Assembly (NCBI GenBank): GCA_036752465.1
Contig: DAIOSQ010000013.1
Coordinates: forward strand, 1 to 22,965
Reading direction: 5' to 3'
Source of the DNA: DAIOSQ01 sp036752465
GTDB lineage: Bacteria; Pseudomonadota; Gammaproteobacteria; Legionellales; Legionellaceae
Length of the DNA: 22,965 bases
The notes under the pieces were generated by a model. The model was not told the origin of the DNA. It worked only from the letters and a program-made list of their open reading frames with translations, and did not search any database. Shown one piece after another: positions 7,676-14,523 of the stretch; within the stretch, counting starts at the first letter, position 1; each line of letters starts with the position of its first letter. The translations under genes were made by a program, and so were the position numbers.

Positions 7676-8224
7676 ATGAAACGGATTGCCGACCCTGCGG
7701 TGGCCAAAATGCACATTCTGGCAGGCGATATCATTGCATATCCGACCGAAGCTGTGTATGGCTTAGGTTGCAACCCATTTCTTGAAGAAAGCGTAGAGCG
7801 GCTCATGCAGTTGAAAGTGCGCAGTACCAGCAAAGGAGTCATTTTATTGATTGCTGAGTGGTCACAGCTGTTTGCATTGATTCAACCAGTAGACGATCGT
7901 TTGCTTGAGCCGGTGCGTAAGACGTGGCCCGGACCGGTTACATGGATATTTCCGAAATCGGCTGCCATTTCACCGCTCATCAGTGGCGCGCACGAGACCG
8001 TGGCTATTCGTATGACGGCCCATCCTGTAGCAAGAGCATTGTGTCTTGACCTGCCATTGGTTTCTACCAGCGCCAATATCAGCGGTCAGTTGCCGGCGAC
8101 TGATTATGCTGCTTTAGAGGCTCAATTTCCCGAGGGGATTGATGTTTTTTACGAAGGCGAATTAGGTGGTCGCAGCACTCCAAGTGCTATTTTTGACTTG
8201 CTCACTGGCCAACAGTTGCGATGA
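7676..8224 (+). CDS. tsaC: Threonylcarbamoyl-AMP synthase, TsaC/YrdC type
   Basis: TsaC makes threonylcarbamoyl-AMP from threonine, bicarbonate and ATP, the first step of t6A37 tRNA modification. The 182-residue protein is a single YrdC domain, near the 190 residues of E. coli TsaC, and lacks the C-terminal Sua5 domain. Visible motifs are AYPTEAVYGLGCN (21-33), the nucleotide-site K47-x-R49 followed by SKG, TWPGPVTWI, VAIRM, LVSTSANISG and RSTPSAI near the end. GAGGT upstream serves as the ribosome binding site. With tgt and ppiB it forms a small cluster in which two of three genes act on the tRNA anticodon loop. Confidence 0.94.
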   Translation: MKRIADPAVAKMHILAGDIIAYPTEAVYGLGCNPFLEESVERLMQLKVRSTSKGVILLIAEWSQLFALIQPVDDRLLEPVRKTWPGPVTWIFPKSAAISPLISGAHETVAIRMTAHPVARALCLDLPLVSTSANISGQLPATDYAALEAQFPEGIDVFYEGELGGRSTPSAIFDLLTGQQLR

Positions 8225-8264
8225 TGATGCTGGTGAAGTCTTATGTTATTAATTTGCATGACAA

Positions 8265-8840
8265 ATGCTTATGAATCCAATCCATGATTCGGTCATACAG
8301 TTGGAAACGCGGTTGCCAGAGTTAGCTTGGAAATTAAATAAGCTGCGGCATGTTGCTTTGGCACAACTGTTGCCGCAGGGATTATTTCGCGATATGTCCG
8401 CACCAACCCCGCATACGTTGCTGGATGATGTAAAAAATGATTTGGCCAGTTTTAAACAGCAAGTAAATCCTTTGTGCAAGCAACATATTGCTCAAAAAAT
8501 ACACCAAAAAATTGCCGTGCTGGTTTACTTGTGTCAACGTTATTCGTCTGATGACATTAGCACGGCGAAAAAGACGACTTGGCACTTACAAGAGATGAGT
8601 ACACGGCAGCAGTTGTTTGATACATTATACCGCGAATTGGAAGAACTTAAGTTACAAAAACATGCACTGCAAAATAGCATAACTGCTCAGCTCTCAGCGA
8701 ACAAAACGCCTGAAATTGCCACCTGCAATCAGCAATTGCGATTAAAACAAGAAAAAGAAATAGGTATGATTACGCGACGGCTGACGGAGAAAAAAGAACT
8801 GATGTTACGCTTATTTGCTTATACAGTGGATTTTGAATAG
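8265..8840 (+). CDS. Helical protein, possible primosomal replication protein PriC
   Basis: The 191-residue product is almost entirely helical, has no membrane segment or signal peptide, and is rich in Gln, Lys and Leu. Residues 115-185 would form two long helices, the first reading LYRELEELKLQKHAL and the second QLRLKQEKEIGMITRRL. This layout, an N-terminal helical bundle followed by a charged antiparallel helical pair of about the right length, resembles PriC, which helps reload DnaB at stalled forks. I see no catalytic motif that would prove it, so the call rests on size and overall pattern. The start is at 8265 or at the ATG two codons later. It follows tsaC by 40 bases, and its 3' end overlaps the convergent glycosyltransferase gene by 22 bases. 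Confidence 0.5.
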   Translation: MLMNPIHDSVIQLETRLPELAWKLNKLRHVALAQLLPQGLFRDMSAPTPHTLLDDVKNDLASFKQQVNPLCKQHIAQKIHQKIAVLVYLCQRYSSDDISTAKKTTWHLQEMSTRQQLFDTLYRELEELKLQKHALQNSITAQLSANKTPEIATCNQQLRLKQEKEIGMITRRLTEKKELMLRLFAYTVDFE

Positions 8841-10465
8841 ACGTCGGCACAACTATTCGCGACGTAGCAACGAGTGACTATATTTAATCCAGTCCGCTTA
8901 TCTGGGTAGGCTACGTTTTTGGGGGCGCTAATCTCCCAAGATGCACTTAACTTTAACTCTGTGCTGGCCTGCTCGAGGGCACCTGAAGTCCCTGGGAATG
9001 ACCCGGCAGTTGTCGTGGGCAACGCAGCTAAGATTGCGCGCACTTGACTCGGTGAAGTTTTGGCTGCGAAAGCGCCATATGCTTGAAAATGAGCAATCAT
9101 CGCAGCTGCATTGCCATCTTCCCAAGGTAAACCAGAAGTGAGTGGTGTATGTGTATGACTGCCTGCCGGTGGGTTTTTATGATGAATCAATATTGTTTTA
9201 TTGGGTATAATCGGTATGGCCATTAGCTCCATAGTACATAATCCGCCACTACGTGTGATCATGTAATTACTTCTTGTGGCAATCTGTGCAATGGTGCAGT
9301 CTTCTTGATACCCAAGGGCTATGATTTTTTTCTGGTTTTCCGGCGTTAATTTTTCAATAATATTTTTGACGCCATGATTGTTTTTTGCACCAAATATAAA
9401 AATATGCGCACAACCTTTTTCTAACAAGGGTTGAATATAGTCCGCAGATGCGTTTCCACCTAACGAACCGAGCATGATAGAAGCAACTTGCTCATCCAAT
9501 TCAATTGTCCGGGATGTTTTATTTCCCTCATCTTCATAGGTTAGCTTAATTTCGTGCTTGGTTACCAAGTTTAATAGGGTTGCTTTATCACGAAAGCCAG
9601 GTCGCAACATTGGGTTTTCATCTGGGGCTAATGCCATGATTTGTAGGCCATCAATGGCTAGTAGGGCGTCATCAGGTTCGCCAACGCAATATACGACCAT
9701 CTGCAGACGTTGTTTTTTAGTTAAGCGCCGGAGTGCCGCAATAAAATGAGTTGCGCCTTTGGTGGGTAAATCAGTCATGTACTCTTTGATATGTAGAGGT
9801 ACCGCATGGTGATTCAAGTCCGCGCCTTTTTCCGCTAACTCAAGCCGGTATACGGCATTATACCATGCTACCGCATCACACATGGCAGCTAACGATTGCG
9901 GTTGTGTTGAGATGATGGATGAGTATGGTGTGCCCGACAATGCTTGTTTTTTCAAGAGCGTAATCAAGCGTGATTTTACTAAAGCGTAATGTGCGGCATC
10001 GTTAAGCGCTTGCTTGTGAATGGTGTATAGGAGTTCATCGGACTTATCTTGGCGTTGCAATGAATTGTAAATGGCAGCCATTTCATAGCCAAATGAATAC
10101 ACATCTAGCAATAAATCAACGAAATAGCGCGCCTGTTGGGTACGCACAGGATCCTTGAGATAGCCTATTTCCTGCCAGAATAAATTATCATGCAAGAAAT
10201 TATTGGTGGTTGCGTCGTCATGAAACCATTTCCAGGCATGAGCCATGAATTGAAATGATTTAAGAAATATTGTGCTGTACAAAAAAGTTCTTAGCAGTTT
10301 GGCCGAACGATTATGTTGTTTTTTGCTATAATATTTAACTAAGTGCACTCCTGGTTCGCGGCGATGATAGTCTATGATGCCTGTGATAGCTGCAATATGC
10401 CCCCCACCACCACTGGAAGCTATAAATAAAGGGCATTCTTTCCTGGCTTGATTCGTAGTGTCCAT
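8819..10465 (-). CDS. MurG-like GT-B glycosyltransferase (GT28-type C-terminus), unknown substrate
   Basis: This 548-residue protein begins with the nucleotide-sugar transferase motif FIASSGGGGHIAA (14-26). A long helical insert follows (about 45-300). The C-terminal Rossmann-like domain resembles MurG: IMLGSLGGNASADYIQPLL (331-349), a turn ALGYQED, then RSGGLCTMELMAIP (405-418), ILIHHKN, and WEDGNAAAMI, which parallels the NA/AxxII end of MurG. MurG itself has about 355 residues and sits in the cell-division cluster, so this is a different enzyme. It lies 56 bases downstream of panC, on the same strand. There is no signal peptide or transmembrane helix. A host-directed or envelope glycosyltransferase are both possible. 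The tail after about residue 485 is low in recognisable structure. Confidence 0.72.
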   Translation of the reverse strand: MDTTNQARKECPLFIASSGGGGHIAAITGIIDYHRREPGVHLVKYYSKKQHNRSAKLLRTFLYSTIFLKSFQFMAHAWKWFHDDATTNNFLHDNLFWQEIGYLKDPVRTQQARYFVDLLLDVYSFGYEMAAIYNSLQRQDKSDELLYTIHKQALNDAAHYALVKSRLITLLKKQALSGTPYSSIISTQPQSLAAMCDAVAWYNAVYRLELAEKGADLNHHAVPLHIKEYMTDLPTKGATHFIAALRRLTKKQRLQMVVYCVGEPDDALLAIDGLQIMALAPDENPMLRPGFRDKATLLNLVTKHEIKLTYEDEGNKTSRTIELDEQVASIMLGSLGGNASADYIQPLLEKGCAHIFIFGAKNNHGVKNIIEKLTPENQKKIIALGYQEDCTIAQIATRSNYMITRSGGLCTMELMAIPIIPNKTILIHHKNPPAGSHTHTPLTSGLPWEDGNAAAMIAHFQAYGAFAAKTSPSQVRAILAALPTTTAGSFPGTSGALEQASTELKLSASWEISAPKNVAYPDKRTGLNIVTRCYVANSCADVYSKSTV

Positions 10466-10471
10466 AGCAAA

Positions 10472-10476
10472 CTCCT
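10472..10476 (-). promoter_or_regulatory. Ribosome binding site that fixes the glycosyltransferase start
   Basis: AGGAG on the minus strand sits 6 bases before the ATG at 10465-10463. The open frame continues upstream to an ATG at 10525 that would overlap panC, but that start has no comparable site and the extra 20 residues precede the family's opening strand. The downstream start is therefore preferred. Confidence 0.7.
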
Positions 10477-10521
10477 GTAGAAAGAAAGACCATATTGGGT
10501 GTGTCTGGCCAGCGTCCTCAA

Positions 10522-11286
10522 TCAATCGGATAATGGGTAATTATCAATTAAGCGAATATCGTCTATCCACACGGCGGCGTAACGGCGTTGTTGATACGCT
10601 TCAATATACTCTACCTTAATCCCCAACTCATGGATAGATTGTATGATTTCATCGCAACTTCTATTTTGATGAAAAATAGACGCAAATTGGGCAGCCAGTT
10701 CATGTTGTTGTGGGCTTAGGCGATTATTACGAGAGCTTAACGCCAGCATCGAATGCTCTCGGATGGTGGGGCAAGCAATGATTTCGACATCCATAAAAAA
10801 AGCAGCCACCATATTTTTGATTAGAGTCAATTGTTGATAATCTTTTTCACCGAAGTACGCGCGGTTTGGACGGATTATTTGCAATAATTTCATGACTACT
10901 GTGAGCATTCCCGTAAAATGCCCTTTGCGGTGTACACCCTCCAGGCGTTGCGCCAGATGGGTCTCATGCAATTGAAAGGAGTTGTTGTCAGGATAGATTT
11001 GCTCAATGCTGGGGATGAAACAGTATGTCACGCCAAGTTTTGTGAGTAGATCAATATCTTGCTCTGGCGTTCTTGGATAACAGACTAAATCTTGTGGGTT
11101 ATCAAACTGGGTTGGGTTAACAAAAATGCTGACAATCGTTATATTATTTTCTGCCAGTGCGCGCTGGCATAGTGAAGCATGGCCAGCATGCAGGTTTCCC
11201 ATGGTTGCTACAAAACCTAAGGTTTGTTCAGCTGGGATGCTGGTTCGTATTTTTTTCCATTCGCTTATATCGTGAATAACCTTCAT
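10522..11286 (-). CDS. panC: Pantothenate synthetase
   Basis: PanC ligates pantoate and beta-alanine with ATP in the cytoplasm. The 254-residue protein has ATMGNLHAGHASL with the HxGH nucleotide site, FVNPTQF, the stretch RLEGVHRKGHFTGMLTVV, GEKDYQQL and the ATP-site motif ALSSRNNRL. It is shorter than E. coli PanC (283), mostly in the C-terminal dimer domain after residue 190, but the synthetase domain is complete. The ATG at 11286 is preceded by AGGA about 7 bases upstream, overlapping the panB stop. An in-frame TTG one codon earlier is less likely. Gene order panB-panC is the usual pantothenate operon; panD is not in view, so beta-alanine must come from elsewhere. Confidence 0.94.
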   Translation of the reverse strand: MKVIHDISEWKKIRTSIPAEQTLGFVATMGNLHAGHASLCQRALAENNITIVSIFVNPTQFDNPQDLVCYPRTPEQDIDLLTKLGVTYCFIPSIEQIYPDNNSFQLHETHLAQRLEGVHRKGHFTGMLTVVMKLLQIIRPNRAYFGEKDYQQLTLIKNMVAAFFMDVEIIACPTIREHSMLALSSRNNRLSPQQHELAAQFASIFHQNRSCDEIIQSIHELGIKVEYIEAYQQRRYAAVWIDDIRLIDNYPLSD

Positions 11287-11294
11287 CAATCTTC

Positions 11295-12083
11295 CTAATA
11301 TATATGCTCGGGGCTAGGAAATTGACGGTCGCGTACTTCACTTGCATAGTGGTTGATCGCGGCTAAAAGCATTTCTTTGCCGTTGGTAAAATGTTTAATG
11401 AATTTAGGTTTAAAGTCTGCTTGCAAACCCAGTAAATCATGCCAAACAAGAATTTGTCCATCTGTGTTATAGCCTGCCCCTATGCCGATAGTGGGGATAG
11501 TTAGTGCTGCTGTGATGGCTGCGGCCAGCTGATGCGGTACGCACTCAATCACAATGGCGAAACAGCCAGCCGCTTCCAATGTTTTGGCTTGTTGCAGAAG
11601 GAGTTCGGCTTGATGATCTTGTTTGCCTTGCACCTTGTACCCACCCTGCTGATGAATGGCCTGTGGCATTAAGCCAATATGACCCATGACAGGTAATCCG
11701 GCGGTGACTAAATACGCGATGGTTTTGCATAACTCTGGGTCTGAACCCTCAATTTTGACTGCGTGTGCGCCTGCCTGAAATAGTGCTTTGACATTTTTTA
11801 TAGTATCCGAACGGGAAATGCGATGACTTAAAAATGGCAGATCACTGATCAGCATTTGCTTCCCTATCCCTTTGGCGACTGCGCGCGTGTGGAGAATCAT
11901 CATTTCCATCGTGGCGGTGATGGTACTGGCATGGCCATGAACGGCCATCGCAACCGAATCACCTACCAATACACAATCGATATCGCTCTCACTGACGATA
12001 CGAGCGGATGGATAGTCATAACAGGTTAACATGCGTATGGCTTCGTTTTGGATTTTTTTGCGTTTAAATTCAAGAATATTCAT
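11295..12083 (-). CDS. panB: Ketopantoate hydroxymethyltransferase
   Basis: PanB transfers a hydroxymethyl group from methylene-tetrahydrofolate to alpha-ketoisovalerate, the first step to pantothenate. The 262-residue protein is a full-length TIM-barrel enzyme. Visible motifs are LTCYDYPSARI, VLVGDSVAM with the metal ligand D42, SDLPF with D81, AVKIEG (K110 and E112), the loop VMGHIGLMPQ, and VIECVP with the catalytic Glu180. These positions follow E. coli D45, D84, E114 and E181. It is the first gene of the minus-strand unit panB-panC-glycosyltransferase. A folK gene, often upstream in relatives, is absent from this window. Confidence 0.96.
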   Translation of the reverse strand: MNILEFKRKKIQNEAIRMLTCYDYPSARIVSESDIDCVLVGDSVAMAVHGHASTITATMEMMILHTRAVAKGIGKQMLISDLPFLSHRISRSDTIKNVKALFQAGAHAVKIEGSDPELCKTIAYLVTAGLPVMGHIGLMPQAIHQQGGYKVQGKQDHQAELLLQQAKTLEAAGCFAIVIECVPHQLAAAITAALTIPTIGIGAGYNTDGQILVWHDLLGLQADFKPKFIKHFTNGKEMLLAAINHYASEVRDRQFPSPEHIY

Positions 12084-12125
12084 AGTTTCTCACGAGATCT
12101 TGAGAACAAGAGTACCTCTACCATT

Positions 12126-12428
12126 ATGGGTTGCGGATTAAGCTTGGGTACCTGTCGCATCGATCAAGTCCTTGGTGTGGTTCGTTTTGTGACGTATAAT
12201 ATCGTACTAGTTCCCTATGCGCCAGAACAGTTCGACGAACTTGCACAAACATTGGCAACACAAGAAAGACACATACTTGTTAGGCGCGCAATCTCGGCCT
12301 CATGTTTGTTGGTGTTATTTCAAGGTGACAGATGGTCAGATGCATATTTTTTTGTGCTTGGTCTGTTGATACTAGACTCAAGCATATGGGTGCATGCGGA
12401 TATGTGCGTAGGTGAAAATATTATATGA
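12126..12428 (+). CDS. Small hypothetical ORF in the panB-hydrolase gap (doubtful)
   Basis: The roughly 340 bases between panB and the hydrolase hold one open frame on the plus strand. From the ATG at 12126 it gives 100 residues; an ATG at 12048 would reach into panB antisense. The product has a hydrophobic stretch near residues 20-30 and another in FFVLGLLILDSSIWV. I do not recognise a family. Its stop overlaps the start of the hydrolase gene as ATGA, the same arrangement used by neighbouring genes, which is the main argument that it is real. Against it: no ribosome binding site, an unusual composition, and a position where a promoter leader would be expected. It may be a decayed gene or chance. 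Confidence 0.3.
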   Translation: MGCGLSLGTCRIDQVLGVVRFVTYNIVLVPYAPEQFDELAQTLATQERHILVRRAISASCLLVLFQGDRWSDAYFFVLGLLILDSSIWVHADMCVGENII

Positions 12429-13138
12429 TAATACCAAATAACTTTTCTATACCAGGGGAGCATGCGCTTTGGCTAGAGGGTCTGGTGGGCCCCTTAGAAG
12501 CGCGCTGGATGGTTCCTGCTGGGGTCAAACCGGGCTATATAGCCATTATTGGTCATCCTCATTCGTTGCATGGTGGCACTATGCACAATAAAGTGGTGAC
12601 TACTTTGGCACGCACCTTTAATGACTGCGGTATTCCTAGTATTCGTTTTAATTTTCGTGGTGTTGGGCAATCCGTCGGGCATTATGATGCGGGGTTTGGC
12701 GAAAGTGCAGATATGTGTTTACTTGCCAAACAATTACTCGCAGAAAGTGCGCAGTTGAAATTGATTTTCGCTGGCTTTTCATTTGGGGCCTTTGTTAGTT
12801 TCCGCGCGGCACAACAGTGTCCGCATGTGCTTTTGGTATCTGTCGCTCCACCAGTCAATCATTTTGAATTTGTGCTCTCATGCTTACCCAAATGTGCCTC
12901 GGAAGAACAGAATATCGCAGAATCATGGCGCGTGACCGGTCTTTCTGATTGGTTGATCCTGCAAGGTGAGGCAGATGAAGTGGTACCCTACACAGCCGTG
13001 CAACAGTTTGTGCAACAAGCTATGGTGCCGGTTGATTTGCTTCGTTTTGCTAATACCGGTCATTTTTTTCACGGCAAATTGTTGCTTTTAAAAAACCAGC
13101 TTATGGCTGCATTGCAGCAGAGGTTTGTTCGAGTATGA
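12425..13138 (+). CDS. Alpha/beta hydrolase of the COG2945 type
   Basis: This 237-residue soluble alpha/beta hydrolase starts with IGHPHSLHGGTMHNKVV (42-58), the signature of a small esterase/acylhydrolase-like family. RFNFRGVGQSVG follows. The nucleophile elbow is GFSFG with Ser119. LQGEADEVVP supplies the acid Asp184, and ANTGHFFHG supplies His213, so the catalytic triad appears complete. The substrate is unknown. The stop codon overlaps the zapE start by 4 bases, so the two are probably cotranslated. TAGGTG about 10 bases before the ATG may serve as ribosome binding site. Confidence 0.88.
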   Translation: MIIPNNFSIPGEHALWLEGLVGPLEARWMVPAGVKPGYIAIIGHPHSLHGGTMHNKVVTTLARTFNDCGIPSIRFNFRGVGQSVGHYDAGFGESADMCLLAKQLLAESAQLKLIFAGFSFGAFVSFRAAQQCPHVLLVSVAPPVNHFEFVLSCLPKCASEEQNIAESWRVTGLSDWLILQGEADEVVPYTAVQQFVQQAMVPVDLLRFANTGHFFHGKLLLLKNQLMAALQQRFVRV

Positions 13139-14211
13139 CGCTACAAGCAGCTTATGAAAAACACTGCTCTATGGGACGAGTCAAGCGCGATGAACTGCAG
13201 ATTCGGTTGCTGGCACACTTTCAAAAAGTGCTAGATGATTTGGCTAAGCAAAATAGTTGCCTAGGACGCTTATGGTATCGCAACGTACGTGGTATATACC
13301 TGTATGGCCCGGTAGGGACGGGTAAGACCTATCTCATGGATTTGTTCTATGAAGCAGCGCCGGTCACAGGCAAAGCCCGGTTGCATTTTCATCATTTTAT
13401 GCAACAAGTGGATGCGCAACTACGACGTTTACAGGGGCAGGCCGATCCAATACGCCAGATTGCTAAGCAGATTGCAGCGCAGAGCAAACTACTTTGTTTA
13501 GATGAATTTTTAGTCAAAGACGTAGCGCATGCAATGATTCTAAAAGAGTTGTTGCAAACTTTACTTGATGCGGGTGTTGTGTTGGTGACTACAGCCAACA
13601 CTAAACCGGATCATTTGTATCAGCATGGCGTGCACCGCGAACGGTTTGTGCCAGCGATTAACTTGCTTAAACAAAGGTGTGAGGTTCTTGAAATAGTAAG
13701 CAACCAAGATTATCGTCTAGGTCGAGAACATGCGCCACAAAGTTACCTCTTTCCTTGCAACCAAAAAAATTTGAAGCTATTTGAGCTGCAGTTTAATAAT
13801 ATGGGGCAACAACAAGCAAACGCCTCATTGCTGACGATCCAGCACCGGCCAATACAAGCAGTTGCGGTCTTGCCTGGTGTGGTTTGGTTTGAATTTAAGG
13901 TGATATGCCAAATGCCACGTTGCCAACTGGATTATTTAGAATTGGCCGAACGATTTCATACGGTATTTTTATCTCAGGTTCCTGCATTGGCAGCAGATGA
14001 TATGGCACAAGTGATACTGTTTATCCATCTGATTGATGTGTTATACGATCGAGGTATACGCTTGTTTATGCTTGCGGATGTTGCTATCCAGCAGCTATAT
14101 CAACAGGGGCCGATGTTAAAAGAGTTTAACAGAACCCAAAGTCGTTTAGAGGAGATGCAGTCCAGTTATTATTTAAATAAAGAACCAAATTGCGAAACCA
14201 GGTTTAATTGA
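13135..14211 (+). CDS. zapE: AFG1/ZapE family ATPase
   Basis: ZapE is a cytoplasmic AAA-like ATPase associated with the division ring in E. coli and related to mitochondrial Afg1. This 358-residue protein has the Walker A motif GPVGTGKT (58-65), MDLFYEA, the family pattern RLHFHHFM, Walker B LLCLDEF (119-125), then VTTANTKPDHLYQHGVHRERF with the expected sensor Asn and Arg. A later block reads ADDMAQVILFIHLIDVLYD, where the family has an Arg-rich FI.LID.LYD motif. It ends about 80 bases before feoA, and the Fur box lies in that gap, so iron genes probably start a new transcript. Confidence 0.93.
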   Translation: MTLQAAYEKHCSMGRVKRDELQIRLLAHFQKVLDDLAKQNSCLGRLWYRNVRGIYLYGPVGTGKTYLMDLFYEAAPVTGKARLHFHHFMQQVDAQLRRLQGQADPIRQIAKQIAAQSKLLCLDEFLVKDVAHAMILKELLQTLLDAGVVLVTTANTKPDHLYQHGVHRERFVPAINLLKQRCEVLEIVSNQDYRLGREHAPQSYLFPCNQKNLKLFELQFNNMGQQQANASLLTIQHRPIQAVAVLPGVVWFEFKVICQMPRCQLDYLELAERFHTVFLSQVPALAADDMAQVILFIHLIDVLYDRGIRLFMLADVAIQQLYQQGPMLKEFNRTQSRLEEMQSSYYLNKEPNCETRFN

Positions 14212-14224
14212 TTCTTATTCAATC

Positions 14225-14247
14225 ATATTGAGAATGATTCTCGATAT
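14225..14247. promoter_or_regulatory. Fur box upstream of feoA
   Basis: A 23-base palindrome centred on G14236 has 10 of 11 pairs matched. Its core is GAGAAT-G-ATTCTC (14230-14242), close to the 7-1-7 Fur consensus TGATAATnATTATCA. A -10-like TACAAT follows at 14257-14262, so bound Fur would cover the -35 region. Position directly ahead of an Fe(II) transport operon strongly supports iron-dependent repression. Confidence 0.85.
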
Positions 14248-14292
14248 CATCTATGTTACAATGTAGATGTTCTGGGCCTATGCGAAAAAACC

Positions 14293-14523
14293 ATGATGTT
14301 ATTGTGTGAATTTAAATCAGGACAGCGAGCCAGGTTGCTGGAATATGGTAGCACGTGTGCCGTGTATCGACGAAAATTGCTCGCCTTTGGTTTAACCAAA
14401 GGAATAGAAATTACTGTGATTCGTGTCGCACCTATGGGTTGTCCTATCGAAATTGAAGTGCTGGGCACCTGCATTGCTTTGCGTAAGGAAGATAGCATGC
14501 AACTAAAATGGGAGCTTTTATGA
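14293..14523 (+). CDS. feoA: Ferrous iron transport protein A
   Basis: FeoA is a small cytoplasmic SH3-like protein that assists FeoB in Fe(II) uptake. The 76-residue product shows the family pattern: LLEYGS, KLLAFGLTKGIEITVIRVAPMG, then the closing strands IEIEVLG and IALRKEDS. It is the first gene of the feo operon, 46 bases after the Fur palindrome. The start is at 14293 or at the next codon, also ATG. Its stop overlaps the feoB start as ATGA. Confidence 0.93.
   Translation: MMLLCEFKSGQRARLLEYGSTCAVYRRKLLAFGLTKGIEITVIRVAPMGCPIEIEVLGTCIALRKEDSMQLKWELL

Noticed and set aside
8835..8865. Short inverted repeats (GAATAG/CTATTC and ACGTCG/CGACGT) at the convergent gene junction as a bidirectional terminator.
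   Set aside because: The two pairs interleave, the stems are only 6 bases, there is no T-run, and the site lies in glycosyltransferase coding sequence.
12084..12424. A remnant of folK on the minus strand, since folK often precedes panB in relatives.
   Set aside because: Minus-strand translation shows early stops and no trace of the HPPK motifs, such as a RWGPRxIDLD-like block.
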